A DNA stretch of 45,866 bases from assembly GCA_002197545.1 (NCBI GenBank), contig NFUO01000677.1:1-45866 (forward strand), in the 5' to 3' direction. Positions 14,228 through 23,574 of the stretch are shown here, piece by piece (positions within the stretch are counted from its first letter, which is position 1; the number at the start of each line of letters is the position of its first letter). Made by a program: the position numbers and the translations under genes. This DNA comes from Acidobacteria subdivision 2 bacterium RH1 MAG20. Its GTDB lineage: Bacteria; Acidobacteriota; Terriglobia; Terriglobales; Acidobacteriaceae. A model generated the notes under the pieces. It was not told the DNA's origin. It saw only the letters and a program-made list of their open reading frames with translations, and searched no databases.

Positions 14228-16822
14228 ATGCACAGATACATTCCATCTCGAATTTCTTTCGTAGCTCTTTCTCTCATTCTGCTGGTCACCGGCGCGCTGG
14301 CGCAGGGAACAAGCGGCAATATCCAAGGAACAGTCACTGACTCCACGGGCGCGGTGCTATCAAACGCGGCCGTCACTATTCAGAATCCCATCAGTGGGTA
14401 CCAACAGACGACGCAGACGGACGCGAGTGGGCAGTACCACTTCGCCAATCTTCCCTTCAACCGCTATCACATGGCGGTCGTCATCGCGGGTTTTCAGTCA
14501 ACGACGAAAGATGCTGTCATCCGCTCGGCGTCCAGCACGTCCGTCGACTTTCAATTGGCCGTCGCCTCCAGCTCACAGTCAGTCACGGTGGACGCGGAGG
14601 CATTGGATATGGTGAACAAGGACCCGACCTCCGCGACCGCGGTGGACCGCTCGCTGTTTGCGAAACTGCCTACCGAGAGCACGAGTTCTCCGCTGAGCTC
14701 GCTGGTGACACTGAGTACGCCGGGAATTGCATCGGACTCAAACGGCCTGTTTCACCCCATGGGCGAGCACGCGGACACGACTTACTCGATCGACGGCCAG
14801 CCGGTGAGCGACCAGCAGAGCCGCGTGTTCGGGAACCAGCTCTCGTTGAATGCGATCCAGTCGATCAATGTCATCGATGGCATTGCGCCGCCGGAGTATG
14901 GCGACAAGGCATCGCTGGTGGTGCAGACCACGACGCGCTCGGGCCTTGGGCTGCCGCATCCAACGGGTTCGATTTCACTGAACTATGGCTCTTTCGGAAC
15001 ATCGAACGGAAGCGTCGCGCTCGGCTTCGGGACGGACCGGTTTGGCAACTTCGGCAGCTTCGATGCGGTGGACAGCGGACGATATCTCGACACGCCGGAA
15101 CAGCAACCGCTGCACGCGCATGGCAACAATGAGAACTTCTTCGACCGCATCGACTACCATCCCACGGCGGTAGATTCTCTGCAACTAAACCTTGGCGCAT
15201 CGCGAAGCTGGTTTCAGAATCCGAACCAGTACGATCAAGCGGCTGCAGGACAGGACCAGCGCGGCGAGATCTTCAGCTACAACCTCGCGCCTTCGTGGAC
15301 GCATATCTTCAACGCAAACAGCCTGATCGACATCAACCCCTACCTGCGGCAGGACAACTTTCACTACTACCCCAGCAAGGACCCGTTCAGCGATACGCCT
15401 GCGACATTGGCACAGTCGCGGCGGCTGCAAAACGCCGGCCTCAAGGTGGATTACAGCTACTCGCACGGGATCAACAGCTTCAAGGCCGGAGCGATGTTCT
15501 ACCATACGTTCCTGAACGAAGGCTTCTCGCTGGGGATTACCGATCCGACGTTCAATGCGCCCTGCCTCAATGCCAATGGAGCTCCGGATACGAATCCGGA
15601 TGCGAACGATCCGAACAACTGTCCGGTTGCGGATACACCCAACCCGAGCTACAACCCCGGAACCGGCCCTTACGACCTGACGCGCGGCGGATCGCTGTAC
15701 CACTTCAACGGCCACACCGACATCAAGCAGGAGGCGGTTTATCTGCAGGACAATATCGCGTGGAAGAGCTGGTCGTTCCTGGTGGGTGGCCGCGTAGACA
15801 ACTATAACGGCCTCAGCAGCCGCTCAATGATGGAGCCGCGCCTGGGCGCAACCTACAATGTGCAGGCTACCAATACCGTGCTGCGGCTTGGCTATGGCAA
15901 GCTCTTCCTGACCCCATATAACGAGAACCTGATTGTCTCCAGCTCCACCGGCATCGGCGGACTGGAAGGAGCAGGCGCCGCAGTTGCACTGAAACCAGCA
16001 GCCCGTAACCAGTACGACGCCGGGTTCGAGCAGGGCTTTGGGAAACACCTTGTCGTGAATGGAGAATACTTCTGGAAGTACACGGACCGCGATTACGACT
16101 TCGATGTTCTGCTGAATACGCCGCTGGCGTTTCCTATTCAGTGGGCGAAGTCGAAGATCGATGGGTTCGGCATCAAGATCACGGTTCCCACCACACATGG
16201 GATTTCAGCCTACTCCGTGCTTGGCCATACGCGCTCACGCTTCTTCGGGCCGGAGGTTGGCGGTATCCTGTTCAACCAATCGTCTGTACCGGCGGGAGTG
16301 CCGTTCCGGATCGACCACGATCAGGCGTTCCAGCAGTCCACTCACTTGCAGTACCAGCCAAAACCGAAAGGGCCTTGGTATGGCATGACGTGGCGGTATG
16401 AGAGTGGTCTAGTGGCCGGCAATGCGCCGATCGATGACGGTCAGAATCCAACCGGCCTCACTTACCTGACGGCGGACCAGCAGTCGCAGATTCTGCTGCG
16501 TTGCGGCGGCGTACAGGCGACACTGAACGCGCCGCTGACAAGCTGCCCGACCGGGCAACTTTCGTCTTCGCTACTCTCGCTGCCGAAGCCGGGGACGGAG
16601 AACGATGACCGCAATCCTCCGCGAGTGGCTCCACGCACGATGTTCGACATGGCTGCCGGATGGGACAACATCCTGCGCCGCGATCGCGTGAAGACGAACC
16701 TGAGCGTGACGGCTGTGAATGTAACCAACAAATATGCGCTTTATAACTTCCTTTCAACGTTCAGCGGGACGCACTTTGTTTCGCCGAGGACGGTGAATGC
16801 GCAGGTAACGCTCAACTTCTAA
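14228..16822 (+). CDS. TonB-dependent receptor with N-terminal carboxypeptidase-regulatory-like domain
   Basis: I took ATG 14228 as start (864 aa); the frame opens at GTG 14171 but only the later start puts the signal peptide at the N-terminus (RISFVALSLILLVTGALAQ). A short immunoglobulin-like domain follows at about residues 25-110 (GNIQGTVTDSTGAVLSNAAV), then a plug region (YSIDGQPVSDQQSRVFGNQL, INVIDGIAPPEYGDKASLV) and a long beta barrel with Asn/Tyr/Phe-rich strands. The protein ends TLNF with an aromatic terminus, as in outer-membrane proteins. It should import a large or metal-bound ligand with TonB-ExbBD, encoded elsewhere. It follows a DUF2946-like gene and ends at a strong terminator. 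Confidence 0.9.
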   Translation: MHRYIPSRISFVALSLILLVTGALAQGTSGNIQGTVTDSTGAVLSNAAVTIQNPISGYQQTTQTDASGQYHFANLPFNRYHMAVVIAGFQSTTKDAVIRSASSTSVDFQLAVASSSQSVTVDAEALDMVNKDPTSATAVDRSLFAKLPTESTSSPLSSLVTLSTPGIASDSNGLFHPMGEHADTTYSIDGQPVSDQQSRVFGNQLSLNAIQSINVIDGIAPPEYGDKASLVVQTTTRSGLGLPHPTGSISLNYGSFGTSNGSVALGFGTDRFGNFGSFDAVDSGRYLDTPEQQPLHAHGNNENFFDRIDYHPTAVDSLQLNLGASRSWFQNPNQYDQAAAGQDQRGEIFSYNLAPSWTHIFNANSLIDINPYLRQDNFHYYPSKDPFSDTPATLAQSRRLQNAGLKVDYSYSHGINSFKAGAMFYHTFLNEGFSLGITDPTFNAPCLNANGAPDTNPDANDPNNCPVADTPNPSYNPGTGPYDLTRGGSLYHFNGHTDIKQEAVYLQDNIAWKSWSFLVGGRVDNYNGLSSRSMMEPRLGATYNVQATNTVLRLGYGKLFLTPYNENLIVSSSTGIGGLEGAGAAVALKPAARNQYDAGFEQGFGKHLVVNGEYFWKYTDRDYDFDVLLNTPLAFPIQWAKSKIDGFGIKITVPTTHGISAYSVLGHTRSRFFGPEVGGILFNQSSVPAGVPFRIDHDQAFQQSTHLQYQPKPKGPWYGMTWRYESGLVAGNAPIDDGQNPTGLTYLTADQQSQILLRCGGVQATLNAPLTSCPTGQLSSSLLSLPKPGTENDDRNPPRVAPRTMFDMAAGWDNILRRDRVKTNLSVTAVNVTNKYALYNFLSTFSGTHFVSPRTVNAQVTLNF

Positions 16823-16834
16823 GGGCTGGAATAA

Positions 16835-16876
16835 AGCGGGGCACCGGTAAGACTACCGGTGCCCCGCTCTTTTTGT
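16835..16876. terminator. Strong bidirectional rho-independent terminator
   Basis: AGCGGGGCACCGGT (16835-16848) is the exact reverse complement of ACCGGTGCCCCGCT (16855-16868), with loop AAGACT. CTTTTTG follows on the plus strand. On the minus strand the stem is followed by CTTTATT, so it can also end the convergent aminotransferase transcript. This is the clearest terminator in the window. Confidence 0.92.
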
Positions 16877-16886
16877 CGATACAAGT

Positions 16887-18278
16887 TTACTGCGCCGCGA
16901 GTTGGATGCACTCTTCGAGAATGTCGAGTGCAATGTCGGCCTCGTGCTGGTTGACGATGAGCGGCGGACAAAGACGAACACTGGTCTCGCCGCAGCCCAG
17001 GATGAGCAGGCCGCGCTCGAAGGCAAGCTCCACGATACGGTCACGCATGGGACCGACCGGGGTGCGCGACTTCTGGTCCTTGACGATCTCGATGCCGATC
17101 ATCAGGCCGCGACCGCGGACGTCGCCGACGGTAGGATACTTCGCGACCCAGGGACGCAGACGCTCGAGTATCTTTGCGCCAACGGTTGCGGCGTTCTGCA
17201 GGCCTTCGCGCTCGATGATGTCCATGGTGGCAAGCGCGGCAGCGATGCAGACCGGGTTGCCACCGAAGGTGCTGGCGTGCGAGCCGGGGACCCAGTCCAT
17301 CACCTCGGCCCTGGTCATGCAGATGCCGAGAGGCATTCCTGATGCGATGCCTTTGGCGATGCAGACCATGTCGGGCTGAACGCCGGAGTGCTCGATCGAC
17401 CACCACTTGCCGCTTCGTCCCGCGCCTGCCTGCACCTCGTCAGAGATGAGCATGATGCCGTGACGGTCGCAGATGCGGCGGATCTCCTGCAGGAAGTTAT
17501 CCGGCGCAACGACGTATCCACCCTCTCCCTGAATGGGTTCGAGGATGATGGCGGCTACCTCTTCCGGCGGCAGGATGGTCTTGAAGAGCTTCTCTTCGAT
17601 GTAGCGTGCGCAGCCGAGGGCGAAGGCCTCTTCTTCCTGCGGGCCACCACTGCAGCCACGATACGCGTAGGGGTAGCGGACGTGATGGACGCCGGGGACA
17701 AAGGGGGCGAAGCGGCGCTTCTGCTGCGGCTTCGATCCGGTCAGCGAGAGCGCGCCCATGGTGCGGCCGTGGAAGGCTCCGAAGAAGCTGATGATGTTCT
17801 GCCGTCCAGTGTGATAGCGGGCGAGCTTCATGGCGCACTCGACAGCTTCGGCGCCGGAGTTGCCATAGTAGAAGCGGTGCGGGCCGGGCATGGGTGCGAC
17901 GGCGCTCAGGCGCTCCGCCAGCTTGATCATATGTTCGTAGTAGAAGTCGGTGCCGGACATGTGGATGAGTTCGGCGGCCTGGTCCTGAATGGCTTTGACG
18001 ACTTCGGGATGACAATGGCCGGTCGAATTGACGGCGATGCCTGCGGCAAAGTCGAGGAACTCGTTGCCGTCCACATCTTCAACGCGGACCCCGCGGCCAC
18101 GCTTTGCGACCATCGGGTAGCTGCGGGTATAGCTGGGAGAGATGAGGCGGTCGTCATCGGCGACAACCTTCTTTGCGAGGGGGCCGGGAAGGGCGGTCTT
18201 CAGCTTGGGGCCAAACTTGGCATAGGTCTCGTCGTTGGCGGTGCGCGTCTGGTTCACTGTCTCTAGGGTGGCGCTCAT
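16887..18278 (-). CDS. Class III PLP-dependent aminotransferase (GabT/ornithine type)
   Basis: The 463-aa product starts at ATG 18278 after a good AAGGAG site (the frame opens 13 codons earlier). It has the family landmarks NSTGHCHPEVVKAIQDQAAE, the SGAEAVECAMKLAR cofactor region, SFFGAFHGRTMGALS, EPIQGEGGYVV, and the SDEVQAGAGRSGKWW loop with the PLP Asp. The Schiff-base lysine is Lys309 in IAKGIASGMPLG, and the HASTFGGNPV motif follows. The enzyme transfers an amino group between an omega-amino acid (GABA, ornithine or acetylornithine) and a keto acid. The exact substrate cannot be read from the sequence. A 240-bp leader with a small ORF and an inverted repeat precedes it. Confidence 0.9.
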   Translation of the reverse strand: MSATLETVNQTRTANDETYAKFGPKLKTALPGPLAKKVVADDDRLISPSYTRSYPMVAKRGRGVRVEDVDGNEFLDFAAGIAVNSTGHCHPEVVKAIQDQAAELIHMSGTDFYYEHMIKLAERLSAVAPMPGPHRFYYGNSGAEAVECAMKLARYHTGRQNIISFFGAFHGRTMGALSLTGSKPQQKRRFAPFVPGVHHVRYPYAYRGCSGGPQEEEAFALGCARYIEEKLFKTILPPEEVAAIILEPIQGEGGYVVAPDNFLQEIRRICDRHGIMLISDEVQAGAGRSGKWWSIEHSGVQPDMVCIAKGIASGMPLGICMTRAEVMDWVPGSHASTFGGNPVCIAAALATMDIIEREGLQNAATVGAKILERLRPWVAKYPTVGDVRGRGLMIGIEIVKDQKSRTPVGPMRDRIVELAFERGLLILGCGETSVRLCPPLIVNQHEADIALDILEECIQLAAQ

Positions 18279-18382
18279 GGGATTCTCCTTGGTTAGCAGC
18301 GTTACGGGGATGGCCATTCAGGTCGTCCGCAGGGACGACGACTCGTAGATGCAGAGTGGAACGGCAGGCGCTGGAGCGGGGA

Positions 18383-18422
18383 CTTCTCCGGCTGGAGGAT
18401 CGTGAACTAGTCGCCGGAGAAG
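18383..18422 (-). promoter_or_regulatory. Inverted repeat in the leader of the aminotransferase gene
   Basis: CTTCTCCGGC (18383-18392) is the exact reverse complement of GCCGGAGAAG (18413-18422), 20 bases apart. It lies about 105-145 bp upstream of the aminotransferase start and overlaps the end of a 37-codon ORF (18407-18520). A leader ORF plus a stem is the arrangement of some attenuators, but there is no U-tract after the stem. Confidence 0.4.
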
Positions 18423-18520
18423 AGACTAGGTCGTGCGCCGCTGGGAAGTACGCGCAGAAAGGTACGCGGCATCGTGGTCTCGATGCGCTTTGCGCTAACG
18501 ATGATTGTTTGCGTTTCCAT
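18407..18520 (-). CDS. Possible 37-aa leader ORF upstream of the aminotransferase
   Basis: ATG 18520 opens a short ORF (starts METQTIIVSAKRIETTMPRT, ends at TAG 18407). AAAGG lies seven bases before the ATG and TATACT lies about 20 bases upstream as a possible -10 box. The peptide has no signal sequence or family. It overlaps an inverted repeat, so translation could affect folding of the leader. No conservation data are available, so it may be non-coding. Confidence 0.3.
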   Translation of the reverse strand: METQTIIVSAKRIETTMPRTFLRVLPSGARPSLFSGD

Positions 18521-18634
18521 GCGTGGCCTTTGCCAGTAAGTATAGACCCAGCCATCCATTTATGACCACACCATTAGGATAGAGTGCGGCTCCCAAAGCA
18601 CACAAAACTCCCCAACTGCGCGCTCTAAGTTGCC

Positions 18635-19864
18635 CTACTTGGCTAGACCATGTTTCATATCAAGCATTTTTATGGCGTCTGAAAGAGAGTCTCCGCGATA
18701 GAGCACCTTGCCGTCTGGGCCGAGGACATAGGTTGTAGGAAGGGTGGTAGCCCCGTATGTCTGTGCAACTTTGTCGCCCGCAAGAAGTGTCGAAAATGTG
18801 TACCCCTTCTTCTGCACATATGCTGCTGCATTACTTTTCTCCCAACTACTTACTGAAAAGACACGGACGTCGTCGTTTCTATGAGCATTGTGGAGCTTTT
18901 CCAGTTCGGGTAAAGCCCTAACGCATGGCGCGCACCACGTAGCCCAGAAGTCCAAAACCACATACCTCCCTCGTAATTCTCTTGATGAAACAGTCTTGCC
19001 AGCCGTGTCCCTCAGCGACCATGCCGGTGCATCGCTTCCTATTGGCAGCAATACACTTGCGCTTTTCAATTCATTCGGTACAACACTCTCCACGCCTCCC
19101 CTAATGCGAAAAGCCGAAAGCGGTATGGGTACGTTCACGTGCAGATTGGAGTATGTAATCCGATCCGCTCCAAACTTGCCATCATCATCGATGGAGATGG
19201 TTTCCAGTCGGCGGGGGAGGTGGTCCTTGCGCCCGATATACCAACGCTCATGCGCGATTCCTCCGCCAACCACATACGGGTACTCCACGTACACCACATC
19301 GCAGAGTACATCCGAAACAGCAGCACGGCCTTCGTAATCGATCTTTGGGGCGCTTCGCTGACGCTGCAATGGGTCTTCACTCAGCACTTCCAACATCAAT
19401 AGGTCGTAATTGGCACGCCCAAGAGAACCTGTCACGACTCCAAGTCGATCCTTCGACGCAACCCCTCTAACTTCTTTCTTCTGGACGCTGCTGGTGCCGG
19501 GACTCACCTTGTAGGTCGCTTCATCGTCGAACGCGGAATGGAAAGCTTTCGCATCCGCACTTCCGGCAGCTATTGTCGTCCCTTCGGAGGCAAGCCGGAA
19601 GGATCCATCTTCGATCTTTAGCTTTTGGATTTCTACTGTTCCCCGTGCAGATGGATACCGCGTAGCACTCGCTCCAACCATGTCCCTCTCTGCAAAATAC
19701 CGTATCGTATGCACCTGTTGGAGAGCCTCTGAAGCGCGGCTCAAGACAACCTTGGCATCTTCTGTGTCAGCACCTACCCCTGGCACAACCTGATTTTGAC
19801 TCCAGCTAGACGGAATCAATAGAAGAACTATCGTTAGCGCAAGGAGAAAGCGAAGAGTTTTCAT
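18635..19864 (-). CDS. Exported protein with C-terminal TlpA-like thioredoxin domain
   Basis: I took ATG 19864 as start (409 aa); the frame extends 22 codons further upstream but only this start begins with a signal peptide (MKTLRFLLALTIVLLLIPSS). Residues 25-255 form a lipoprotein-sorting-like (DUF2092-like) region (VVLSRASEALQQVHTIRYFA, then RYSNLHVN-type strands). The C-terminal third is a TlpA/AhpC-TSA domain with the redox motif WCAPC (Cys311 and Cys314) and the cis-Pro TTLPTTYV. TlpA-type proteins reduce disulfides in the periplasm. The combination with the N-terminal domain is fairly common in acidobacteria and planctomycetes as far as I know. It is divergent from the MarC gene, with a palindrome between them. 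Confidence 0.85.
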   Translation of the reverse strand: MKTLRFLLALTIVLLLIPSSWSQNQVVPGVGADTEDAKVVLSRASEALQQVHTIRYFAERDMVGASATRYPSARGTVEIQKLKIEDGSFRLASEGTTIAAGSADAKAFHSAFDDEATYKVSPGTSSVQKKEVRGVASKDRLGVVTGSLGRANYDLLMLEVLSEDPLQRQRSAPKIDYEGRAAVSDVLCDVVYVEYPYVVGGGIAHERWYIGRKDHLPRRLETISIDDDGKFGADRITYSNLHVNVPIPLSAFRIRGGVESVVPNELKSASVLLPIGSDAPAWSLRDTAGKTVSSRELRGRYVVLDFWATWCAPCVRALPELEKLHNAHRNDDVRVFSVSSWEKSNAAAYVQKKGYTFSTLLAGDKVAQTYGATTLPTTYVLGPDGKVLYRGDSLSDAIKMLDMKHGLAK

Positions 19865-19925
19865 AGTCTGTGTCTCGCACAAATACCTGACAACGTTGGC
19901 GGCAATACGCTCGATATCCGTGCGA

Positions 19926-19953
19926 ACCACCCATAATATCCTTTATGAGTGGT
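19926..19953. promoter_or_regulatory. Imperfect palindrome between divergent genes
   Basis: ACCACCCATAA (19926-19936) and TTATGAGTGGT (19943-19953) are reverse complements except for one base, with a 6-bp spacer. It sits in the 188-bp divergent space between the TlpA-like and MarC genes and may be a shared operator. No regulator gene is adjacent. Confidence 0.4.
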
Positions 19954-20052
19954 ATCCCGTACTTTTGCAAAATGGTGCAACAGAAATTTCGCTCAACCTT
20001 ATAGACTAGCGTTCGAAGAGAGCATCGATTGTCCGTTCAAGGAGTGATGTCC

Positions 20053-20736
20053 ATGTTCCTGCTTTGGAAGTACTTTGCCTTTGGATTCAGCGCGCTGCTT
20101 CCGGTCGTCAATCCACTGGGATCTTCGCTGGTGTTTCTCGGGCTGGTGGGCGTCGTTCCTCCTAAGGTCTACCGTTCGCTGGCGCGTCGCATCGCCATCA
20201 ACACCATTCTCTTCTTTGCCGTCATCGAGTTGATTGGATCGGCCATCCTTAGCTTCTTCGGCATCTCGCTTCCCATCGTGCAGGTGTCAGGAGGATTTGT
20301 GCTGGCTGCAATGGGATGGTCTCTCCTGAACGAGAAGGACCCGCACACGACCGTTAATGAAGCCACCGCAGAGGTGGAAAGCGATGAACCTAGTAAAAGC
20401 ATGAGCCTGGAACAGGGAGCGTTCTATCCACTTACCTTCCCCGTCACCGCAGGTCCCGGCTGCATCGTCGTCATGCTGACGTTGAGCGCGCATGCCTCTA
20501 AAAGAAGTATCAGCGATACGGTGTTTGCGCATGCAGGATTGCTGCTCGCCGTGATCGTGCTGAGTGCGCTGATCTATGTGTGCTATGCCTATGCGCCGCA
20601 GATTACGAGCAAAATCTCCCCGTCAACTGCGCACGGCATTCTCAGAGTGGTGGCCTTCATCCTGCTCTGCATCGGCGTTCAGATCGCATGGAACGGCGCT
20701 AACACGCTGATTTCAACCATCCTGCAGCATAGATAA
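20053..20736 (+). CDS. MarC-family integral membrane protein (UPF0056)
   Basis: The 227-aa product from ATG 20053 (AGGAG 8 bases upstream; ATG 20047 and TTG 20029 are also in frame) has six hydrophobic segments: FALLPVVNPLGSSLVFLGLV-type, then TILFFAVIELIGSAILSFFG, VSGGFVLAAMGW, TFPVTAGPGCIVVMLTLSA and later two more. The NPLG and FP(V/L)TAGPG motifs are hallmarks of MarC/YchE proteins. Their transport function is unknown; the name came from a proposed but unsupported link to multiple antibiotic resistance. It is convergent with cysS, 16 bp apart. Confidence 0.88.
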   Translation: MFLLWKYFAFGFSALLPVVNPLGSSLVFLGLVGVVPPKVYRSLARRIAINTILFFAVIELIGSAILSFFGISLPIVQVSGGFVLAAMGWSLLNEKDPHTTVNEATAEVESDEPSKSMSLEQGAFYPLTFPVTAGPGCIVVMLTLSAHASKRSISDTVFAHAGLLLAVIVLSALIYVCYAYAPQITSKISPSTAHGILRVVAFILLCIGVQIAWNGANTLISTILQHR

Positions 20737-20752
20737 GCCCAGCAGACTGGTT

Positions 20753-22234
20753 CTACTTGCGCTTCCAGCGAACGCCATCTTTGGAGTCCTCGATGAGGAT
20801 TCCCCTGGCCAGCAGATCGTTGCGAATAGCGTCGGCGCGGGCGAAGTTGCGGGTCTTCTTGGCCTGCGTCCGTTCAGCGACCAGCGCGTCGATCTCCGCG
20901 TCGCCGAGCGATAGATTGTTGAGGAGCTCCGGAGCAGCTTCTCCGAGCCGCCCCTCCGCCTCTGCCCACGCAAGCGCAGCGCGCGTCAGGGCTGCATCAC
21001 GATCTTCGAGCACGGCGAATACGCCATCGAAAAGATCGAGAACGCGAAGAATCTCAGTGACGTTTCCAGCACGAAGCGTACCCGAATCAGCAGCAGAATT
21101 CGCCGCTCGTACCAGATCGAAGATCGCTGCGCGTGCTTCAGCAGTGTTCAGGTCATTCGCCAGCGATGAGGTATAGTCATGCTCTGCCTTCGCGGTTGCG
21201 GCGGCAATATCCGCGTCAAGCCCATCCGCGAAGCCACCTTTCAACATGCGCTGATGGAACGTGCGCAGACGGTCGATGGCGTTGGTCGATTCCGCAAGGC
21301 TCTCGAAGGTGAAGTTCATCTGGTGCCGGTAGGGCACGGAGATGAGCAGGAAACGGATGGCGGAAGCGCGATAGCCCTTGAGCAGAAGATCGCGGAGCGT
21401 ATAGAAGTTGCCCTCCGACTTCGACATCTTCTTGCCCTCGACGAGCAGGAAGCGGACGTGCATCCAGTGGCGAGCGAAGGTCTTTCCGCTGGCTGATTCG
21501 GACTGTGCTATCTCATTCTCGTGGTGCGGAAACATGAGGTCTTCGCCGCCGGCGTGAAGGTCGAAGGTGTCGCCCAGAAACTTCGTCGCCATGGCGGAGC
21601 ACTCAATGTGCCAGCCCGGCCGCCCAGAGCCTAACGGCGTCTCCCAATACTGTTCACCGGGTTTGACCGCCTTCCACAAGGCGAAGTCGCGCGCAGCATC
21701 TTTCTCGTACTCATCGACATCGACGCGTGCACCGTCTTCGATTCCTTCAAAATCTTTCTTCGAAAGCTTGCCGTACTCCGGGAAGCGGGCGATGCGGAAG
21801 TACCAGCTTCCGTCCTCCGTCTGGTACGCAATGTCCTTGGCGGCGAGTTGCTCGATCAGGCCAACCATGTCCGGAATGCAACTGGTGGCGTGGGCCACAA
21901 GCTCCGTCCGTTGAATGCCAAGCGCATCGAGGTCTTCAAAAAATGCGCGCTCGTACTTGGCCGTGTATTCGGTAATTGGAACACCAGCCGCGGCGGCGTT
22001 GCGGATGATCTTGTCATCGACGTCAGTGATGTTCATGACGTGCTTGGTCTCGATGCCTTGCTGACGGACGAAGCGCCGCAGCACATCGACGTGTAGAAAG
22101 GTGCGGAAGTTGCCGATGTGGCCGTAGTCGTAGACGGTGGGGCCACAGCAGTACATTCGCAGCGCAGGTGCGCCGACCGGGGCCAGAGCTTCGATTTTTC
22201 CGCTCAGAGTATTAAAGAGTTCTATCGTTGCCAC
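20753..22234 (-). CDS. cysS: Cysteinyl-tRNA synthetase
   Basis: The 493-aa product has the class I signatures: GHIG at residues 38-41 ([16 protein letters not shown]) and KMSKS at 269-273 ([16 protein letters not shown]). It also has the zinc-binding region ending in [10 protein letters not shown] and the C-terminal [20 protein letters not shown] helix. It charges tRNA-Cys in the cytoplasm. Length is slightly above the E. coli protein (461). It is followed on the same strand, 109 bp upstream, by tsaD, so the two may share transcription, although that gap is large enough for its own promoter. Confidence 0.97.
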   Translation of the reverse strand: MATIELFNTLSGKIEALAPVGAPALRMYCCGPTVYDYGHIGNFRTFLHVDVLRRFVRQQGIETKHVMNITDVDDKIIRNAAAAGVPITEYTAKYERAFFEDLDALGIQRTELVAHATSCIPDMVGLIEQLAAKDIAYQTEDGSWYFRIARFPEYGKLSKKDFEGIEDGARVDVDEYEKDAARDFALWKAVKPGEQYWETPLGSGRPGWHIECSAMATKFLGDTFDLHAGGEDLMFPHHENEIAQSESASGKTFARHWMHVRFLLVEGKKMSKSEGNFYTLRDLLLKGYRASAIRFLLISVPYRHQMNFTFESLAESTNAIDRLRTFHQRMLKGGFADGLDADIAAATAKAEHDYTSSLANDLNTAEARAAIFDLVRAANSAADSGTLRAGNVTEILRVLDLFDGVFAVLEDRDAALTRAALAWAEAEGRLGEAAPELLNNLSLGDAEIDALVAERTQAKKTRNFARADAIRNDLLARGILIEDSKDGVRWKRK

Positions 22235-22343
22235 TTACGCTTTTATCCCGCCGCAGCCGAGCGCGTGGCGCGGTGCAGACTTCTCTCTTGGAATCCCTGT
22301 CGATTTTAGCTGATGGATGGGTGCTTCCGGGCCAAGCCGACCT

Positions 22344-23552
22344 TTATGCCTGCCCCAGACGGAGCTGCGGCGTCGCGGCAAGCTCCTCCGTCGCAAAATC
22401 GCCAGCAAGAAACTTCGGCCACGCGGCGGCGGCGATCATGGCGGCGTTGTCCGTCGAAAGCGCCAGCGATGGGAAGGCGATGGGCAATCCGCGACGGTCT
22501 GCCTCTGCCTGGAAGCTGCGGCGAAGCTCGCTGTTTGCCGCCACGCCGCCCGATACGACCACGCCTCGCGCTCCAAAAGTCTCAGCCGCGGCGAACGTCT
22601 GGCGAAGAAGATTGCCCACGACAGCGTACTGAAAGGACGCGATCAGATCGAGCATCTGCGCATCGCAAAGCGCGGCAACGGCGTCCGAACCTGGATTTGT
22701 ATCGCGCATAACGGCAAGAGCTTCGCGACGGTCTTCAATGCCCTTCCGCATATCGTGCGTCTCAACGTAACGCAGCACCGCGGTTTTAATCCCGCTGAAG
22801 GAAAAGTCGAAGGTTGGGCCGTCCACCAATGCAGGCGCCTTCTTATTGGGCATTGACACACCCTCGCGATGGGGCCTGGACTTGATCTGCGAAAAATTGA
22901 AAGCGACGGCTCGTGGGTTTCCACGCACCGCAAGAGCGTCGATCCATGGACCGCCCGGATACCCAAGGCCCAGCAGCTTCGCCACCTTGTCGTAGGCCTC
23001 CCCTGCGGCGTCATCGACGGTGCGGCCAACGTTGCGGTAGCTCCACGCGCCTTCGCCGTTCTGCCGCGCGAGATAGAGATGCGTGTGTCCCCCAGAGACG
23101 ACCAGGGCCAGCAATGGCAATTCCATCGCTACCTCGGAACGTTGGCGCGCCTCCATCAACACTGCATGGATATGCCCTTCAAGGTGGTTCACCCCTATCA
23201 GCGGCTTACCCAGCCCGAACGCAAGCGCCTTGGCATAGGTGATTCCCACCAACAGCGCTCCCGCCAGCCCCGGTCCCTCCGTCACAGCCACCGCATCCAG
23301 ATCGTCAAAGCCCAGGCCAGCCTGCGCCATCGCCTCGCGCACCACTGGAACAATGTTGCGGAGGTGTTCGCGCGAAGCAAGCTCTGGCACGACGCCTCCG
23401 TAGTTGGCATGAAGCGACATCTGCGACGCCACTACATTCGATAGTGCAGTGCTGCCCGCACGAACGACTGCCGCCGCCGTCTCATCGCAGGAGCTTTCGA
23501 TGCCAAGGATCAGGCCCGTGCCGCTGTCCTCTGTTCTACTGCTTTCACGCAT
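22344..23552 (-). CDS. tsaD: tRNA N6-threonylcarbamoyladenosine transferase
   Basis: From ATG 23552 the product has 402 aa ([20 protein letters not shown]). ATG 23576 would overlap the divergent cca start and is less likely. The hallmarks are [14 protein letters not shown], the metal-binding HLEGH (His123 and His127), [11 protein letters not shown], and the [11 protein letters not shown] and [13 protein letters not shown] regions. It attaches threonylcarbamoyl to A37 of ANN-decoding tRNAs with TsaB and TsaE, which are not here. It is some 60 residues longer than the E. coli enzyme, with extra residues after [10 protein letters not shown] and [10 protein letters not shown]. Both lie in the surface half, so this may be normal variation. 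Confidence 0.95.
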   Translation of the reverse strand: MRESSRTEDSGTGLILGIESSCDETAAAVVRAGSTALSNVVASQMSLHANYGGVVPELASREHLRNIVPVVREAMAQAGLGFDDLDAVAVTEGPGLAGALLVGITYAKALAFGLGKPLIGVNHLEGHIHAVLMEARQRSEVAMELPLLALVVSGGHTHLYLARQNGEGAWSYRNVGRTVDDAAGEAYDKVAKLLGLGYPGGPWIDALAVRGNPRAVAFNFSQIKSRPHREGVSMPNKKAPALVDGPTFDFSFSGIKTAVLRYVETHDMRKGIEDRREALAVMRDTNPGSDAVAALCDAQMLDLIASFQYAVVGNLLRQTFAAAETFGARGVVVSGGVAANSELRRSFQAEADRRGLPIAFPSLALSTDNAAMIAAAAWPKFLAGDFATEELAATPQLRLGQA

Positions 23553-23574
23553 CTCTTTATCATAGGGGACAGTC

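Noticed and set aside
18154..18555. 133-codon minus-strand frame before the aminotransferase
   Set aside because: It overlaps the true gene start in another frame and has low-complexity Arg/Ser content.
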